Shown: one piece after another, positions 1-11,515 of the stretch | Layout of the letters: each line of letters starts with the position of its first letter | Position numbering within the stretch: position 1 is the first letter of the stretch | NCBI GenBank assembly: GCA_009193035.1 | Contig: SWDT01000639.1 | Coordinates: 1 to 43,445 of the forward strand | Length of the DNA: 43,445 bases | DNA from: Halicephalobus mephisto | Lineage: Eukaryota > Nematoda > Chromadorea > Rhabditida > Panagrolaimidae | Direction: 5' to 3' | The notes under the pieces: model-generated | The model's database searches: none | Told to the model about the DNA's origin: nothing | Seen by the model: the letters and a program-made list of their open reading frames with translations, nothing else | Made by a program: the position numbers and the translations under genes

Positions 1-76
1 AGAGAGATTATTGTCGAATTATATGCAAACACATGAATTGGTTTCATTGTATGGTATTTTTTACAGTTTATTGACC

Positions 77-2409
77 TACATGTGCTTGTTTCCCTTTTCT
101 AGCAGGTTGTGGTTGCATCTTCTTTTCATCTTTTCTGGTAACAAATATATTATACATTACATGTTCCCATAAAAATCAAAAAGTTAAAATAGAAACAGTA
201 TGATCGAACCAATTACAAATAAATACATGGATGATCCAAACAATCTTATTTTCGAAACACTCTTCCATTTCATGATCTGGTTGCAGTAAACGTGGTTTTC
301 GCCTTTTCAAACTTTATATTCAAATGACTAATTCATTTTTAGAAATAGTTACGGTACCGAAGTAAACAGATGTACATTGGAAAACATTAATAAAACAATT
401 TATTAAATTTAATACTTCAAAGAAACAGCGGTAAACTACGCAATATCTTAAAGGTCGTAATTGATATGAAAGTTCTAAATCTCATTAACAGTGATTCAAG
501 AGAAACATTGTGTTAAGGTAATTCACAACACAACCTTAGAATTAAAATGACCTTACATATCCTCGACAAGAAAATAAAGGAGTTGCTACACACTGAAAAT
601 GACGGTGCTATTATTTCTTGTCCCTTAACTATGCAACCGTACGAAGTGTATATCAGAGGCCGCTGACATCAGTTTTTTCCCGTACTCTTTGATCGCATTA
701 CGGTAGGGCTTGATGACCATAACGATCACGAGGGAATGCAGAAATGAGTGCAACCCCCGAGGGTCATCAGAGCATTTACTATTCCTGAAATATTCCCATC
801 AGTCGAGTAAATAAGACTAGATTCACCTCCGAGGAACTCTAGTTGACGATTGTTTCAACAACAAGCATGCCAAATGGTAGGACGATACAGAGTACAGGCA
901 GCAGACATTGGATAATCAAAGATGTGATAATCTGTTCTGGGGTGATTTCGACGTTCGGTCAGCACTGTCAGGAAGTGCTTCAACACGAAAAACGCAAAAG
1001 TGATTCCGAATGCTATATGAACAAGGATAGTAACCAGAGCAGTGATGAGGAAGTAATTCGGACCCTTGATACCTCCTTTTCCGACTGCGAACACACCACA
1101 GGGAATAAGATCATACAAGGCCAGGAATTGCGGGTACTTCTAGAATGGGAATTTGTTAACAGTTCATCAACTCATAGGGAAATCGGACACAAATAGGTGC
1201 AGAACCCGTTTTGTTTGGTTTTTTAAAAGCAAACTCAAACTACTGGTCCTACTATGATTAATGTTCGATTTCCTCACCTACAAACTCGGTAGTTATTAAA
1301 AATAGATTACCTCTTGAATGAACTGCTCTTTGGTGTACTATTGCCGCAATTGGCTGAATGTAATAGGAGATAAGCACTGGAAAGTTGAGAAAACGTGAAG
1401 AAACCCAACAAAGAAGAGGAAATCTTGTTTTTGAACAATTTTACATTTTCTGGATTAATATGGAGGAAGCGATAGAAGATAGCGGTGTTGATAGCACATC
1501 CGACACTTCCTAGCAGAATTATAAACAACATAAACGCAATCAGATGATTGAAATAAGGGTATATAGTTCTCAGAATCCCGGTGTTACACAGTCCTGGAGC
1601 AGGCATTATAGGCAGCGGCATCCAGAAGAGCGTTATCAACAAGTCCAGCAGGTAACTCCAGAAAACGATGTTGAGGATCACATAGCTATAAGTCTTCATT
1701 TTCGGCGGGCTTTTCTTGATGATCATGGAGGCAGCGAACACGCCCCCACCGTGTCAATCGCAAATGAAACCAGCATTTTGACTTCATTCTCCAGGATGGT
1801 AAATCGAGCATTCTCCACTTCCTCTGAGGAAACGTTCATTTTGCGAAAAATTAAATGTAGGCAATTTGGAGCGTATAAATCCCATTTTTGAGTTTTAATC
1901 AAATTTATTACCTTGGTGATCGGTCAATTGCCTCTTAAAACGCCCTCAAACGAAGTGTTATTTTAATCTTCCGTCACAATGCTTGGAAAATATTTGTCAA
2001 GAAACTTTGAAAGTTAATTGTGACGCAAGTTTCCATAACTCTCCAACTGAGATTGAAAACCGCGACTTTTCAGTTAACACCGAAAAAAAGTTTTTATTTT
2101 GTAATTCTACAACAGTTGAAATAGAATTGATTGTGAAAATTGTAGGCGAAGAACTCATTAAAGATGAATTTTTGACCCGTTCTATACAAATTGTAATCTG
2201 TAAATGATCATTTTCCTCGTAGAGCTACATGGGTAATTTACCTCAGACATGTTAATGAAAGATTTTGATTCTCCAAAGATGTGTCAGAAAAACTAACATC
2301 ACTATTTCATTGTTGCTTAACGTGTTGGTCTGGCTAAGACCTCGATCAGTCAGAATGTCGTTTCCTTATTCTTTTACTCTGAGATCCCCAACTCCATGGT
2401 GGCGAAAAT
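77..2409. repeat. Left arm of a 2.3 kb long inverted duplication
   Basis: Read in reverse complement, this arm matches 41062-43401 almost base for base, with scattered substitutions and small indels. The outer match starts at TACATGTGCTTG (77) and the inner match ends at GCGAAAAT (2402-2409). Sequence on both sides of the boundaries is unrelated between the two arms. I see no target-site duplication and no transposase. It therefore looks like a segmental inverted duplication carrying one chemoreceptor gene, not a transposon terminus. The part beyond the gene (1840-2409) is the gene's upstream region and holds no convincing coding sequence. Confidence 0.93.
629..1839 (-). pseudogene. Broken 7TM chemoreceptor, SRH/SRI-like (left-arm copy)
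   Basis: This is the left-arm counterpart of the gene at 41635-42850. It keeps the same three-exon plan: exon 1 1839-1311, exon 2 1139-827, exon 3 784-629. Compared with the right copy it has private indels in coding sequence: one base missing near 1742, just before the VFAAS motif; one base missing in the A-run at 1420-1422, before the third or fourth membrane segment; and two bases missing near 936-943, at the TERRNH motif. It also shares with the right copy a one-base excess in a run of five G (C here, about 755) inside the last membrane segment. With several frameshifts it cannot encode a full receptor. Family placement in the Str superfamily rests on several hydrophobic segments, an MPLPxxPxPGLCNTG-type loop and a C-terminal PYRN motif. 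SRH versus SRI is a judgement by eye. Confidence 0.85.
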
Positions 2410-2615
2410 CAAATATAGTGAGAAAAACCAATATAATAAGAATTAACAATCTTCCTTGAGTTTAAAACAGAATTTCTTAAATACTGAAATTTCTCTTGAA
2501 GATGTTTTTTCCTTTTACTACAGCGCTTACAATATGGAGATTAATTCTTCATTTTGAGCAATTCTACAAAGATCTAGAGTAATCTAATTATTTTTCCAAC
2601 ATGGAACAAATTAGA

Positions 2616-2621
2616 TTTATT
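2616..2621 (-). other. Poly(A) signal AATAAA of the acyl-CoA synthetase gene
   Basis: On the minus strand AATAAA lies 76 bases past the TGA/TAA stop of the upstream acyl-CoA synthetase gene. That is a normal 3' UTR length for a nematode transcript. Confidence 0.6.
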
Positions 2622-2696
2622 GTGTTTCTAATTTCACTGTAATTCTTGAGCAGATGGTGGCTTTTAATAATTCTCTCTACATTAGCAACATATTAA

Positions 2697-4700
2697 TCAC
2701 AATTTGGACTTTCTGTGTGCAGCTTCTCTTTCCTTGAAGTACCTTCTCATGATCTTGCCACTAGCGGTCCTGGGGATCTCTTCGACAAATTCAACTCCCC
2801 CTTTCAGATGCTTGTAGTACGACAACCTCTCAGCTATGTATTTGACAACTTCCTCTCTGGTTAATCTCTTGGAAGATCTCACAACGAAGGCTTTAGGAAC
2901 TTCTCCGCTGACGTCGTCAGGAATCCCTATGACAGCACAATCGGAAACCAAGGGATGGGTCATGAGAACGGCCTCGAGTTCTGCCGGAGGGACTTGGAAG
3001 GATTTCACCTTGATCAGCTCCTTGATTCTGTCATTGATGAAGAGAAGTCCTTCACTATCGAAGTAACCAATGTCGCCGGTCTTGAAATACCCGTTGTTGT
3101 CATAACACGCTCTGGTGGCTTCGGGATTCTTCCAGTAGCCCTTCATCGTGTAAGGTGCCTTGAATCTCACCTCGCCAACTTTGCCTCGGGGAAGAATTTC
3201 ATCGGTGTCTGGGTCAAATATCTGAAATTGCTTGTCAGTTCTTTATATCCTAACAGTTGGAGATAGACTTTTAGAATCTCATTTTGAAACACTTTAAATT
3301 TTAATGTTTTTTAAAGTTCCATAATCTTTCACAAGATTACAGATAGTTTTGAAATCTTAATCGGTTTTTAGTGAATTGTAAATACCTGAACTTCGACCCC
3401 GGGGAGAGGGGTTCCAACACAATTGAGAGAATCGCTCTTTTTTCCTCTAGTAGTAGCTAAAGTGGTCACCGCTTCAGTCATACCGTATCCTTGAGTCATT
3501 AACTGGACGTTCGGAAATTGTTTTATGATTGTTTTCATCGTGCCTTCATCCAGCTTGCTTCCTCCAGTTGTGATCAATTTAATGCTGCTTAAATTGTATT
3601 TTTTTACCACGGGATTTTTTACAAGTTGTTGAACAACCGTCGGTGCAGCGATTAAAAAATTTGGCTTATACTTTTGAATAAAAAACAAAAGATTCTCGAG
3701 GGAATAGTTTTTCATCAAAATGATCATAGGTCCTTTCGCTAAATTTCTAATCACATTATTGTATCCCATGGCATGATATATCGGCATAAAGCATACAACG
3801 AATTCATTTCGTGGAAGTTCAAAGTTTTCCGAAAACGTTTGAATACCGTGTAATAATGAAGCCTTGAAGTGATCTAAGTAATTTTTGTGCGTGATCATAA
3901 CCCCCTTCGGAAGACCTGTTGTTCCTGAGGAGTACGGTAACCAGCAAATGTCGTTTTTGGCATCTATCACTGGAGTCTCTGGCATCCTGGCTGGATACCG
4001 GTTGACGGTGTACCAACCCTGGATATCTATGTTGGCTTTCATGACCCGATTGAAGTTACCGAGAACGACGATTTTCCTGATTTTCGGACATTCCGGGAGA
4101 GCAGACAAGACTTTCTTCAGGTACGCTCCATCCACAAACACTACAGTAGCATCACTATCTCTTAGTTGATGGCTGACCTCGACTGAAAAGCACTTATTAA
4201 ATCTTATTTTTAAGTTAGAAATTAATATTAGTATGAAAATGTTTCAACAAACATTTCTAAGAACAAAACTTTAGATCTCAGAATTCACATGATTCTTGGA
4301 GTTTCGAAAGAATTATAGTAAAATTAGATTAAGTTCTTACAGTTGGTGAAGTGAGACGAAACGGCTGTAAATATCCCGCCAACTAAACTAGTCCCGATGT
4401 GGATGGCAATGTGCTCCCAACAGTTGGAAACTAGAGTCGCCACAGTTTCCTGTTTCCGAAAAGAAGCTCCATCAACGAGGAAGTTGACAATTCTCAGAGC
4501 TGTGTTCTGTATTTGGGAAAACGTGACCTTTTTAGATTCGTTATCTGCATCGATCTGAAATACCCAGAAGTGGAAGGTATTCGGGCTTTCGCTCAATGCA
4601 AACTTACGATAGCTACTTTATCTCCATGGAATTTCAAGACGGTCAACAGTAATCCGTGGAAAGTTTGGATTTTACTAATTTCTGCAGCGATTTGTTCCAT
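2697..4700 (-). CDS. Acyl-CoA synthetase / 4-coumarate-CoA-ligase-like, peroxisomal
   Basis: This gene encodes an ATP-dependent acyl-CoA ligase of the ANL (adenylating) superfamily, which activates a carboxylic acid as acyl-AMP and then as the CoA thioester. Four exons give 542 residues, the usual family length: 4700-4608, 4554-4341, 4182-3386 and 3221-2697. Introns are 53, 158 and 164 bp with GT/AG ends, and the frame is kept throughout. Visible motifs are the phosphate-binding loop YSSGTTGLPKG (residues 186-196), YGMTE (335-339), the TGD hinge region (416-418), DRIKELIK (432-439) and the C-terminal adenylation lysine in SGKIMRRY (Lys 524). The last three residues are SKL, a canonical type 1 peroxisomal targeting signal, as in firefly luciferase and many 4CL-like enzymes. 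The ATG at 4700 starts a typical short N-terminal lead-in. The substrate cannot be read from sequence; a medium or long fatty acid or an aromatic acid are both possible. Confidence 0.9.
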
Positions 4701-5474
4701 TCTCTTCCGATATGACTAAGAATGAAAACCGCAAATGGGACAATTCGGGGACAGACAGATCAAGTTTTAACTCCCTTTGGTGTATCAGTCACATTGTTGT
4801 TTCTTTGAATATTTTGAACATAGTTACTCCAATTTCCGTAGTTTTGATAATTAACTCCTTTATTCTGATAATATTTTCGCAGATAACAGTCATCAGAAAT
4901 ATTGAGCAATGTAAAACCATAAAAATAAAAAAGTCTGTAATTAAAAGTGCTCATCTTAGAGGATCAAGCACTCCGACGAAGAAGAATCTCCGAGTTGCTC
5001 CTGTTGATATAAGGTTGTGTTAAATAGTTAATCATTACATGAATAAAAATTAGTTTCACAACTTTTATCTAAATGATCTTTTTTCATGTTTATTTTAACA
5101 TAGAAAATCGAATCAATATTTCTTTCAGAATCACGACGTCTATATCTCCTCTACTTCAATTTCCTAATAAAATTTTGATAAGTACAAAAAAGACATATTA
5201 AAACGGTTATAATGTATTAGATATATTACATTTGATGTACCAATACTTTGAATACAATGCATCGATGTCAATTTAATCTATCGATAAACTGAATGTAATG
5301 CATCTGATACATCAGAACCGTTTTAATATATCCATATTGTGCGCCATGTACCTATCTTTTGTATATACCCTATCATACTGCAATATCCTCCTCCAACAAA
5401 ATAATACTTTAATTTCATCACACTGGTACAGTAAATATTTACATACCTTTTGATTTATAATTACATGATACGTA
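4701..5474. other. Intergenic region between vps-15 3' end and acs 5' end
   Basis: This stretch should hold the acyl-CoA synthetase promoter and the vps-15 3' UTR. Open frames here (for example 4712-5023 plus) have no domain, no codon bias and no family resemblance. The only structured item is the imperfect inverted repeat at 5193-5331. A possible ATTAAA poly(A) signal for vps-15 lies on the minus strand at 5408-5413. Confidence 0.6.
5193..5331. repeat. Imperfect inverted repeat, MITE-like
   Basis: The left end CATATTAAAACGGTT (5194-5208) is mirrored by AACCGTTTTAATATAT (5316-5331). The pairing continues inward: TATAATGTATTAGA..ATTACATT on the left against AATGTAATGCATCTGATACAT on the right. 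This gives arms of roughly 37-40 bases around an AT-rich core that contains ATCGATGTCAATTTAATCTATCGAT. No coding capacity is present. It could be a small non-autonomous DNA transposon or a local palindrome. Confidence 0.6.
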
Positions 5475-8400
5475 TCAACTGTTAAAAATCTTCCACACTT
5501 TCACTACGCCATCCCTTCCAGCAGATGTCAAGTATTCTTCTCCCATCAGCCCAATGTCAGTTATTGCATCTCTGTGTTGCTCTCCAACAGGCATCAGTCT
5601 TTCGTAATCCCTGTCTACAAACGGAAAAGAAGAATTTCCCATTGTCCTCGGCCTATCCTCCTTGATTATTGTCACTCCATTAACATTGTCCACTCTTCTG
5701 TAGACGATTAAAGGAGTCATCGGATCCATCGATGGAGTAGAAGCACATTGTCTCGTCACCAGAGGCGGAGTCAAGTGCGGTCTGTAAGGTCCACTCAAGT
5801 AGTTACACCTTTGAGGTTGTGTCAAACTCCAGAATCTTATGCTTCCTTGAGAATCCCCAGTAAATAGTCCATCCAAATTCAACGATTGAGCCATTGCTGC
5901 TGTTTGTAATTCATGTTCATAATTCAATACTTCATCACCAAGATTTCCTCTAAACGGTGTATCTCCACTACTACTTCCACCCGACCACAAAACATGACTT
6001 CTTTCACATTGCCCAATATTCAGATTCCATATAGAAATTTCTCCTTCTTTCGAAACTCCCGTCGCCAATTGACTACATTCTGAACTTCCACCTTGAGACA
6101 TAACCGACCAAGAATTCAAAACAACTGTTTTCGGACATGGATGTCCCCAAGCAGCTACTTCCAATCCCAAAAACCTCAAATCATAGAGAATAATATTGTT
6201 AGCTCCACCTGCACTTGTAGTCAAAACCATCCAATGTTGATTAATCGGGTCAATTGTCATCGAAGTCACGTATCCATACGCATTTCTTGCTTTTCTATGA
6301 AATATTGTTTCTAATCCATGAGCAAAATTTCTGTTTGAAGTTGGAGATCTTTTATCAAAACAAAAAACAGAACTTTGAGCAGTTAATCCAAAAATCAAAT
6401 GATCCATTGTTGAAACTCTTGTAAATCCCCCTTCTATCTCTGGATCTACTGTAACCGTTTGACTTAAAAATCTTTTCTTTTCAATGTCGTAGATGGATAA
6501 TACTCCTCCTTCAGATGCTGTCACCAAATGATCGTTGTTATCCGTCATAAACTGACAAGAATTAATAGGATGTGCTGAAATCAACAATAATTATAAAATC
6601 AAATTTAAAAAATTAGAAATTTCCAGAATTCGAGGTTATAGATGTTACACGTGAAATTCCAGTAGATTTTAGAAGATTTAAAATTTCTTTAAATTTAAAA
6701 TTTTTTATTAGATTCCAAAATTATTTAGAAATTCCAACGATATTTTAAATGATTTCAGAAATTTTCACAAAATTCCAGATGATTCTGATTTCTACAAGAT
6801 AATAAATAATTTTAAAACTTTAAAAACATTCTAGATGATTTAAAAAACTCCACAAAGTTCTAAAATTTCAAAAATTCCAACGAAATTTCAGATAATTTCA
6901 AAACTAGAAAAATTTGAAAATCTCCATAAAATTATGATTTTATAAAATCCGAAAAACTTACGATGAGGAATCGTCGAAACTGAAGCAATTGCTGAAGGTT
7001 GTTTATTTTTAATCTGATTCAACGACCAAAGTTTCACAGTTCTATCCAAACTAGAAGTAGCAAATGCATTTTGATCACAATGTACTACTAATTTCGTAAT
7101 TTTCTCAGCATGTTCATGAAGATTTGCAACAAATCTAATTTCTGGTTTTCCAAAATTATTTCCCGATTCTCTTCCATTAATCGAAAAAGCCGCTGCTCCA
7201 GTTATAATTTTTCCTTGAAGATCTACTCTTTTTTGTTGTAGATATCGTCCCCTCTTATGTTCCAACAATTCTTCTAGCATATTTCTCGAAGTCAAACCTG
7301 TCGTTAATCCATCACTTAAAGTAGTTGCTCCACTGATCGAAATATTTTTACTTCCAGAAGTAAATAATTCATGATCGATAATTTCAGGTACAGTATCGTT
7401 TGTCATTTCCAGTGCCGATTTCCACCCAGCTTTGTCGTCCCCAATGTGAATCCCTCTGTCCAAGTCATAAATCCTCAAAACTTTAGGATCAACTTCTTCC
7501 AGAATATAGTAATCATATTTAATTCTCTCTTTTTTCAGTGGTAATCTTTTCAGAAGATTAGGAGCAAAAGCTAGGATCTTCTCTTCTAAAGTCGCTACTC
7601 CATCATCTTCACTTACATAATTATTCAATAATCTCAAAACAGATTCCACATGATGAGCTGCTGACTTCGATGAACCTCTGATTCCAGAATCGATAGAAGC
7701 ACTAGGAAAAATCGAATGTCGTCCTCCCCCGAGTTTGTTTAACGTCCTTCGTCCTTCAAGTTCTTTCAAAAGTTCCTGAGGGTATTTACAGTCAAAAACA
7801 AGTTTCCATGCTGGTCTAGGTATCGGTTCAGCTAAGCACTCATGAATTGCAGCTTTGTCATTCAATCTAACCAAATTCTCCTTCAAAAAAGGCTTCACAT
7901 ACGGCATCAACCTACAGTAAACATCAGCAAACGGAAATATCTCATCCAAAACTTTCAAAATATCCACCGTAGCAATCCGAAGCCAAACATTCTGAAACAA
8001 TATTACAAAAATCAACAACGAATATTTTTATAAAGTTTTTTAAACATGAAATTTCAGATTTTAAATAGGTTTTAGATACTCATGTTAAGAATTTCTACAA
8101 AATTCTGGCATTCTAAACTAAATTCAGGACAATTTCAGAAGATTCTAAAAATTTTTACGGAATTCCAGAAGGTTCCAGAATGTTTAATTAAATCATAAAA
8201 GATTTCAGAAATTTACAACAGATTGTAGAAAATTTCACAATTTTTAGTTAAATAGAAAACTTTAGAAATTTCTAATCTTCTAGAAAATTCCAGAATCTAG
8301 GAAAACTCTAGAAACACAAAATTTTAATAATTATAATGAATTTAAAAACTTACAGGATGAACTATAAATTGAACAAAATCTTTGCATAATTCCCAAATCG

Positions 8401-10487
8401 TGGCCTTTTCTAATCTGTTTTCGTTACACAAAGCATATATGCATCTCAAACTTTCTAAAATCACAAATTCTTCTGTACTTTGAAGTCCTTGCTGAAGAAG
8501 TGGATAAAAAAATTCCGAATTTCTTGTTTTTGGATTTCTTCTAGCAACTACGGGACAATTTTTGAAAAATGCACTCATCAATCTCCAATCGTTCTTGTCA
8601 TTCAATACAGTAATCATGTGCATTAAAATGTTGTGAGTTTCTTTGTTAATTTTTTCGAAAAACAAACATAATTTGTCCAAATTTTCCGCTTCCATTATTG
8701 TCTGTCTTACAGCATTATTATCTCTCGTAATTAATTGAGTATAAAATTCAGAAATCATAATCGTTAATGAATTTCTTTCGAAATTGGACAACTCCGATAC
8801 AGGAGCAGATTTCGGATCATCCAAAACTGCATTAGCCGGATTAGCTGCTTCAGGACCAATAACGCCGCCTTCTTCAGAAGCATGTTTTAAACCTTCTTCC
8901 AAAAATTTCAACGACATCAAAGCCAAATTCCCCAAATTAGATCCAATCGCCATAATGACCATAGGGGATGATTTCTGATCTTGAAGAACTTCTTTCATCT
9001 TCGGAAATATGTAATCCACAAATAATCTAGTTTCTTCTGTTGGAACAGTTTTAAAATCAGAGACAATTTCCGTCAAAACATGGATCGATTCAGTCTGAAC
9101 AAACACAAACGGATCAGAAAGCAACTTCACAAGATATGGAATAACTCTTTCTGCGACTAAGGCTTCTGGTGTAATTTTAGAAAGTTCTTTAAGCAACGAA
9201 ATCGCGTCCATTTTCGCGTTAATGGATTTACAAGCTCTGATGTTAGATGTGATCAACGAAATAAGAAGCAGTACAGAATGATATTCGTCTTTCGCAAGTT
9301 CCGTCATGAATCTTTCTTTCTCGACGTATAATTTAGTGATTACGTCATCAGGAAGTCTCGGAACAATCTGATGTGATCCTCTTTCCTTTTTGATTCTGAA
9401 TTCGCCCATATAATGATACAGAAAAGATTCAAAAATCGGAGGAAAAAGACCTTCAACTCTGAAAGGAGCATATGAATCGTACAAATCTCTTCTTGTTTCT
9501 GGATTTTTTTCCAACATAATCGAAATCAATTTTCTAAAAGGTTGAGGAACATCAGCAACAACAGCATTGACGTAATCTCTGGCAGTATCCTCGTCCATAG
9601 ACAGATAATCCACAAGTTGACCGAAAGTGAAAGCACATCTTCTTCCGTCTGTGAATAACTCAACAAGAACACATCCGATCGAGAATATATCCATCGCGTC
9701 CGTTTTCCCTAAGGTCAATTCGGGCAAATTCTCTGGGATATCAGTGTTGAAGAGATCGAAATCGACTGATTTTTTGAATCTTTCTGGAGCAATATTGCAT
9801 CCATTAGATCGACTGGCGTTGAAGAAAAAAGTAAAAGCAGATGGAGTATCGCAAGGAATATAAGTCGGTTTAAAACTTGCAAAATCCGTCAAATTAACCC
9901 ATAACGAAGAAGATACCAGGACATTGTGGGATTTTATGTCTCCATGACAGACTCCTTCCCGTCGACATTGCTCCAGAGCTTTCAACAATTGGAAAGCAAT
10001 CCATCGTTTTTCCGCATCTGCCAAAAACGGCCGAATACTCAAACGATCATGGAGAGAATCCTTGTGGAATGGTCTACAGAGAACAACGAACTTGTCTGTC
10101 TTCTGAAATTCACAAATTTGAAGAAATCAAAAAATTGAAAATGTAAGAAAATTGAAAATCCACTTACGTAAGTTTTCGGAAATCCCAGACAATTTGAGTA
10201 ATTTGAATGAGCAACTTTCTTTCTTATGCTTATAACAGCCTGAGCAAATCTTTCAATCACAAAATTATCCGGAAAAACAAAAAGTTTTGCAACCATAGGA
10301 CCATCTGCATGTTCTACTTTGGCAACCTTCATAAATCGAGTATTACCGAGGCTAAATTACGAAAATTAGCAATTTCATACATGAAATAAACTTACTTTTG
10401 CACATATGTGATCTCGGGAATCGCCTGGAAATAAGATTCAACTGACTGGATAACCCGTGGAATCGGAGCCGTCTGAACATTGCCCAT
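5475..10487 (-). CDS. vps-15: VPS15 / PIK3R4, class III PI3-kinase regulatory pseudokinase
   Basis: VPS15 is the membrane-anchored scaffold of the VPS34 lipid-kinase complexes, which make PI3P for autophagy and endosome traffic. Five exons give 1384 residues (human is about 1360): 10487-10396, 10351-10168, 10102-8354, 7991-6962 and 6574-5475; introns are 44, 65, 362 and 387 bp. The protein begins MGN, so Gly2 can be myristoylated. The kinase-like domain (about 25-320) has VAKLF with Lys53, HGDIKSHNVLV (145-155), LTDFASFKPTYIP (Asp165) and IAPERF. As known for VPS15, HRD is changed to HGD and DFG to DFA, and the usual glycine-rich loop is poor. A HEAT-repeat region (about 330-660) follows. A WD40 propeller fills the C terminus, with ATSSLDRTVKLWSL, LTSAGRDGVVKVWKI and other blades. 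It stands divergent to a Rubicon-like gene 1 kb away. The two large introns are full of TTC/GAA-rich repeats. Confidence 0.97.
6575..6961. repeat. Degenerate TTC/GAA-rich repeats filling vps-15 intron 4
   Basis: The intron is built mostly from short degenerate copies of a unit resembling AATTCCAGATGATTTTAGAA, repeated about every 20-40 bases. The same style of sequence fills intron 3 (7992-8353) and the stretch after the Rubicon-like gene (15500-15710). No coding or structural RNA signal was seen. Confidence 0.5.
6616..6628. promoter_or_regulatory. Heat-shock-element-like triplet in vps-15 intron 4
   Basis: The sequence GAAATTTCCAGAA has three alternating units, GAA-nn-TTC-nn-GAA, which is the minimal consensus for trimeric HSF1. 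It lies inside the 387 bp intron, among other AATTTCnAGA-like repeats, so it may be a by-product of that repeat. Confidence 0.35.
8163..8180. promoter_or_regulatory. Four-unit heat-shock-element match in vps-15 intron 3
   Basis: The sequence TTCCAGAAGGTTCCAGAA is TTC-nn-GAA-nn-TTC-nn-GAA without a mismatch, more than the three units an HSF1 trimer needs. Its intronic position leaves open whether it regulates anything. Confidence 0.45.
8278..8295. promoter_or_regulatory. Second four-unit heat-shock-element match in vps-15 intron 3
   Basis: The sequence TTCTAGAAAATTCCAGAA is again four perfect alternating units and includes the TTCTAGAA core favoured by HSF1. It lies 98 bases from the other four-unit match. 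Confidence 0.45.
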
Positions 10488-10902
10488 GCTTAAAGCGCGA
10501 GCTAAAAGTTAAAAATTTAAAGATTCATATATCGGGAAGTTATCAAATATACTAAAATATAATATTCAAAAACTAAAATTACAAGACTTTAATATTAATA
10601 TATGAAAACCATCAGAAGACAGATTCTGATATAACAATCAGACTGAAAAGCGCGGTATTGGATATTCATATATGAAAACATTATTAAATGCACTATGATT
10701 AAAGTAAACACGGGTTGACAACTATGATTTTAAAGGTTCATGTATCAAAAATATTGTTAAATATATTATAAATGGAATAATAAAAAAACAAAAAAATTAA
10801 AGAAAGTTTCATAGAAAAAAGTCACGCGGTGATTCATTTCGCAACAAATCTTGTTTTCTTGATTACCTTCAACTTAGAATACTTATTAACGTTCTGAGTT
10901 GT

Positions 10903-11172
10903 AAAAGTTGAAAAATAAAAGAAAAATAATAAAAAAAAAATAAAAAAAGAATCAGAAAAGTTAAGACAGAATTCTGAAGATGATGATTCTTTTTTGGCAT
11001 TCAGAATCTTTAAAAAAATATGTTTATATATCAAATTACTTTCAATTTGTAACATTGGTATTGTCATGAAAAGTAAAAAAATTAAAAATAAAAGAAAAAT
11101 GATATAACAAAGAATGAAAAAAGTTAAGACGGAATTCAAACGAAAATTGAATTTTTCTTTGGCATCCAGAAC
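10903..11172. repeat. Duplicated ~100 bp segment (two copies)
   Basis: Copy 1 (about 10903-11010) and copy 2 (about 11078-11172) share, in order, AAAAATAAAAGAAAAAT, an A-rich stretch, AAAAGTTAAGACNGAATTC, and TTCTTTnTTGGCATnCAGAA. They are about 170 bases apart in the same orientation. This is a local direct duplication. Confidence 0.65.
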
Positions 11173-11318
11173 CTCCGGACAATTGCTTTCATTTTTTTAC
11201 TTTTTCTCCAAATTCCCCAATTTTTCGATATTTATAAATATATTTTTAAATAGTTTTTAGAGAATTGAAACTAACAACCAAGAAATAAAAAAGACCCATC
11301 AGGTCAAAAAACTTTTAA

Positions 11319-11336
11319 TAGCGATAATGATCGCTA
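11319..11336. promoter_or_regulatory. Perfect palindrome upstream of the Rubicon-like gene
   Basis: The sequence TAGCGATAATGATCGCTA has 7-base perfect arms around a 4-base centre. It is followed by an ATCGAT word, 180 bases before the ATG. It could be a binding site for a dimeric transcription factor; nothing else supports this. Confidence 0.3.
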
Positions 11337-11515
11337 ATCGATTATGCATTTTTCGATTCAGACTTGTTTATTCCGACGTCCATCAAGCTTGTGTTTTTCA
11401 GTTTTATCAGATCGATCAAATGGACTGAAAGTTGTTCGATTTCTGGTGCAAAGCTTATAATTTTTTAAATTGGTTCCACTCATTTGCGTTGATTTCTGAG
11501 ATAATTTTTTTCAAC

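Larger units (their letters stand above)
7992..8353. repeat. Degenerate TTC/GAA-rich repeats filling vps-15 intron 3
   Basis: Many variants of TTCnAGAA occur here, including two perfect four-unit heat-shock-element matches at 8163-8180 and 8278-8295. The repeat unit is too degenerate to give a period by eye. Confidence 0.5.
10488..11515. other. Shared intergenic region of the divergent vps-15 / Rubicon-like pair
   Basis: This 1 kb AT-rich region must contain both promoters. It holds repeated TTCATATATGAAAA-like words (10525-10745), a duplicated segment of about 100 bases (10903-11010 and 11078-11172), and a perfect hairpin at 11319-11336. No TATA box was convincing for either gene. The open frame 10834-11139 (minus) is low-complexity and not believable as a gene. 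Confidence 0.6.

Noticed and set aside
1983..2207. Open frame on the plus strand in the left arm
   Set aside because: The right arm does not preserve the frame, no domain is visible, and it lies in the promoter of the receptor gene.
2265..2459. Short plus-strand open frame across the inner end of the left arm
   Set aside because: It crosses the duplication boundary, is not preserved in the right arm, and has no family resemblance.
4712..5023. 103-codon plus-strand open frame between acs and vps-15
   Set aside because: Low complexity, non-ATG context, no recognisable domain, no splice partner.
10834..11139. Minus-strand hydrophobic open frame in the shared promoter region
   Set aside because: It is a translation of the A/T-rich duplicated block (long Phe/Leu/Ile runs), typical of low-complexity DNA and not a membrane protein.
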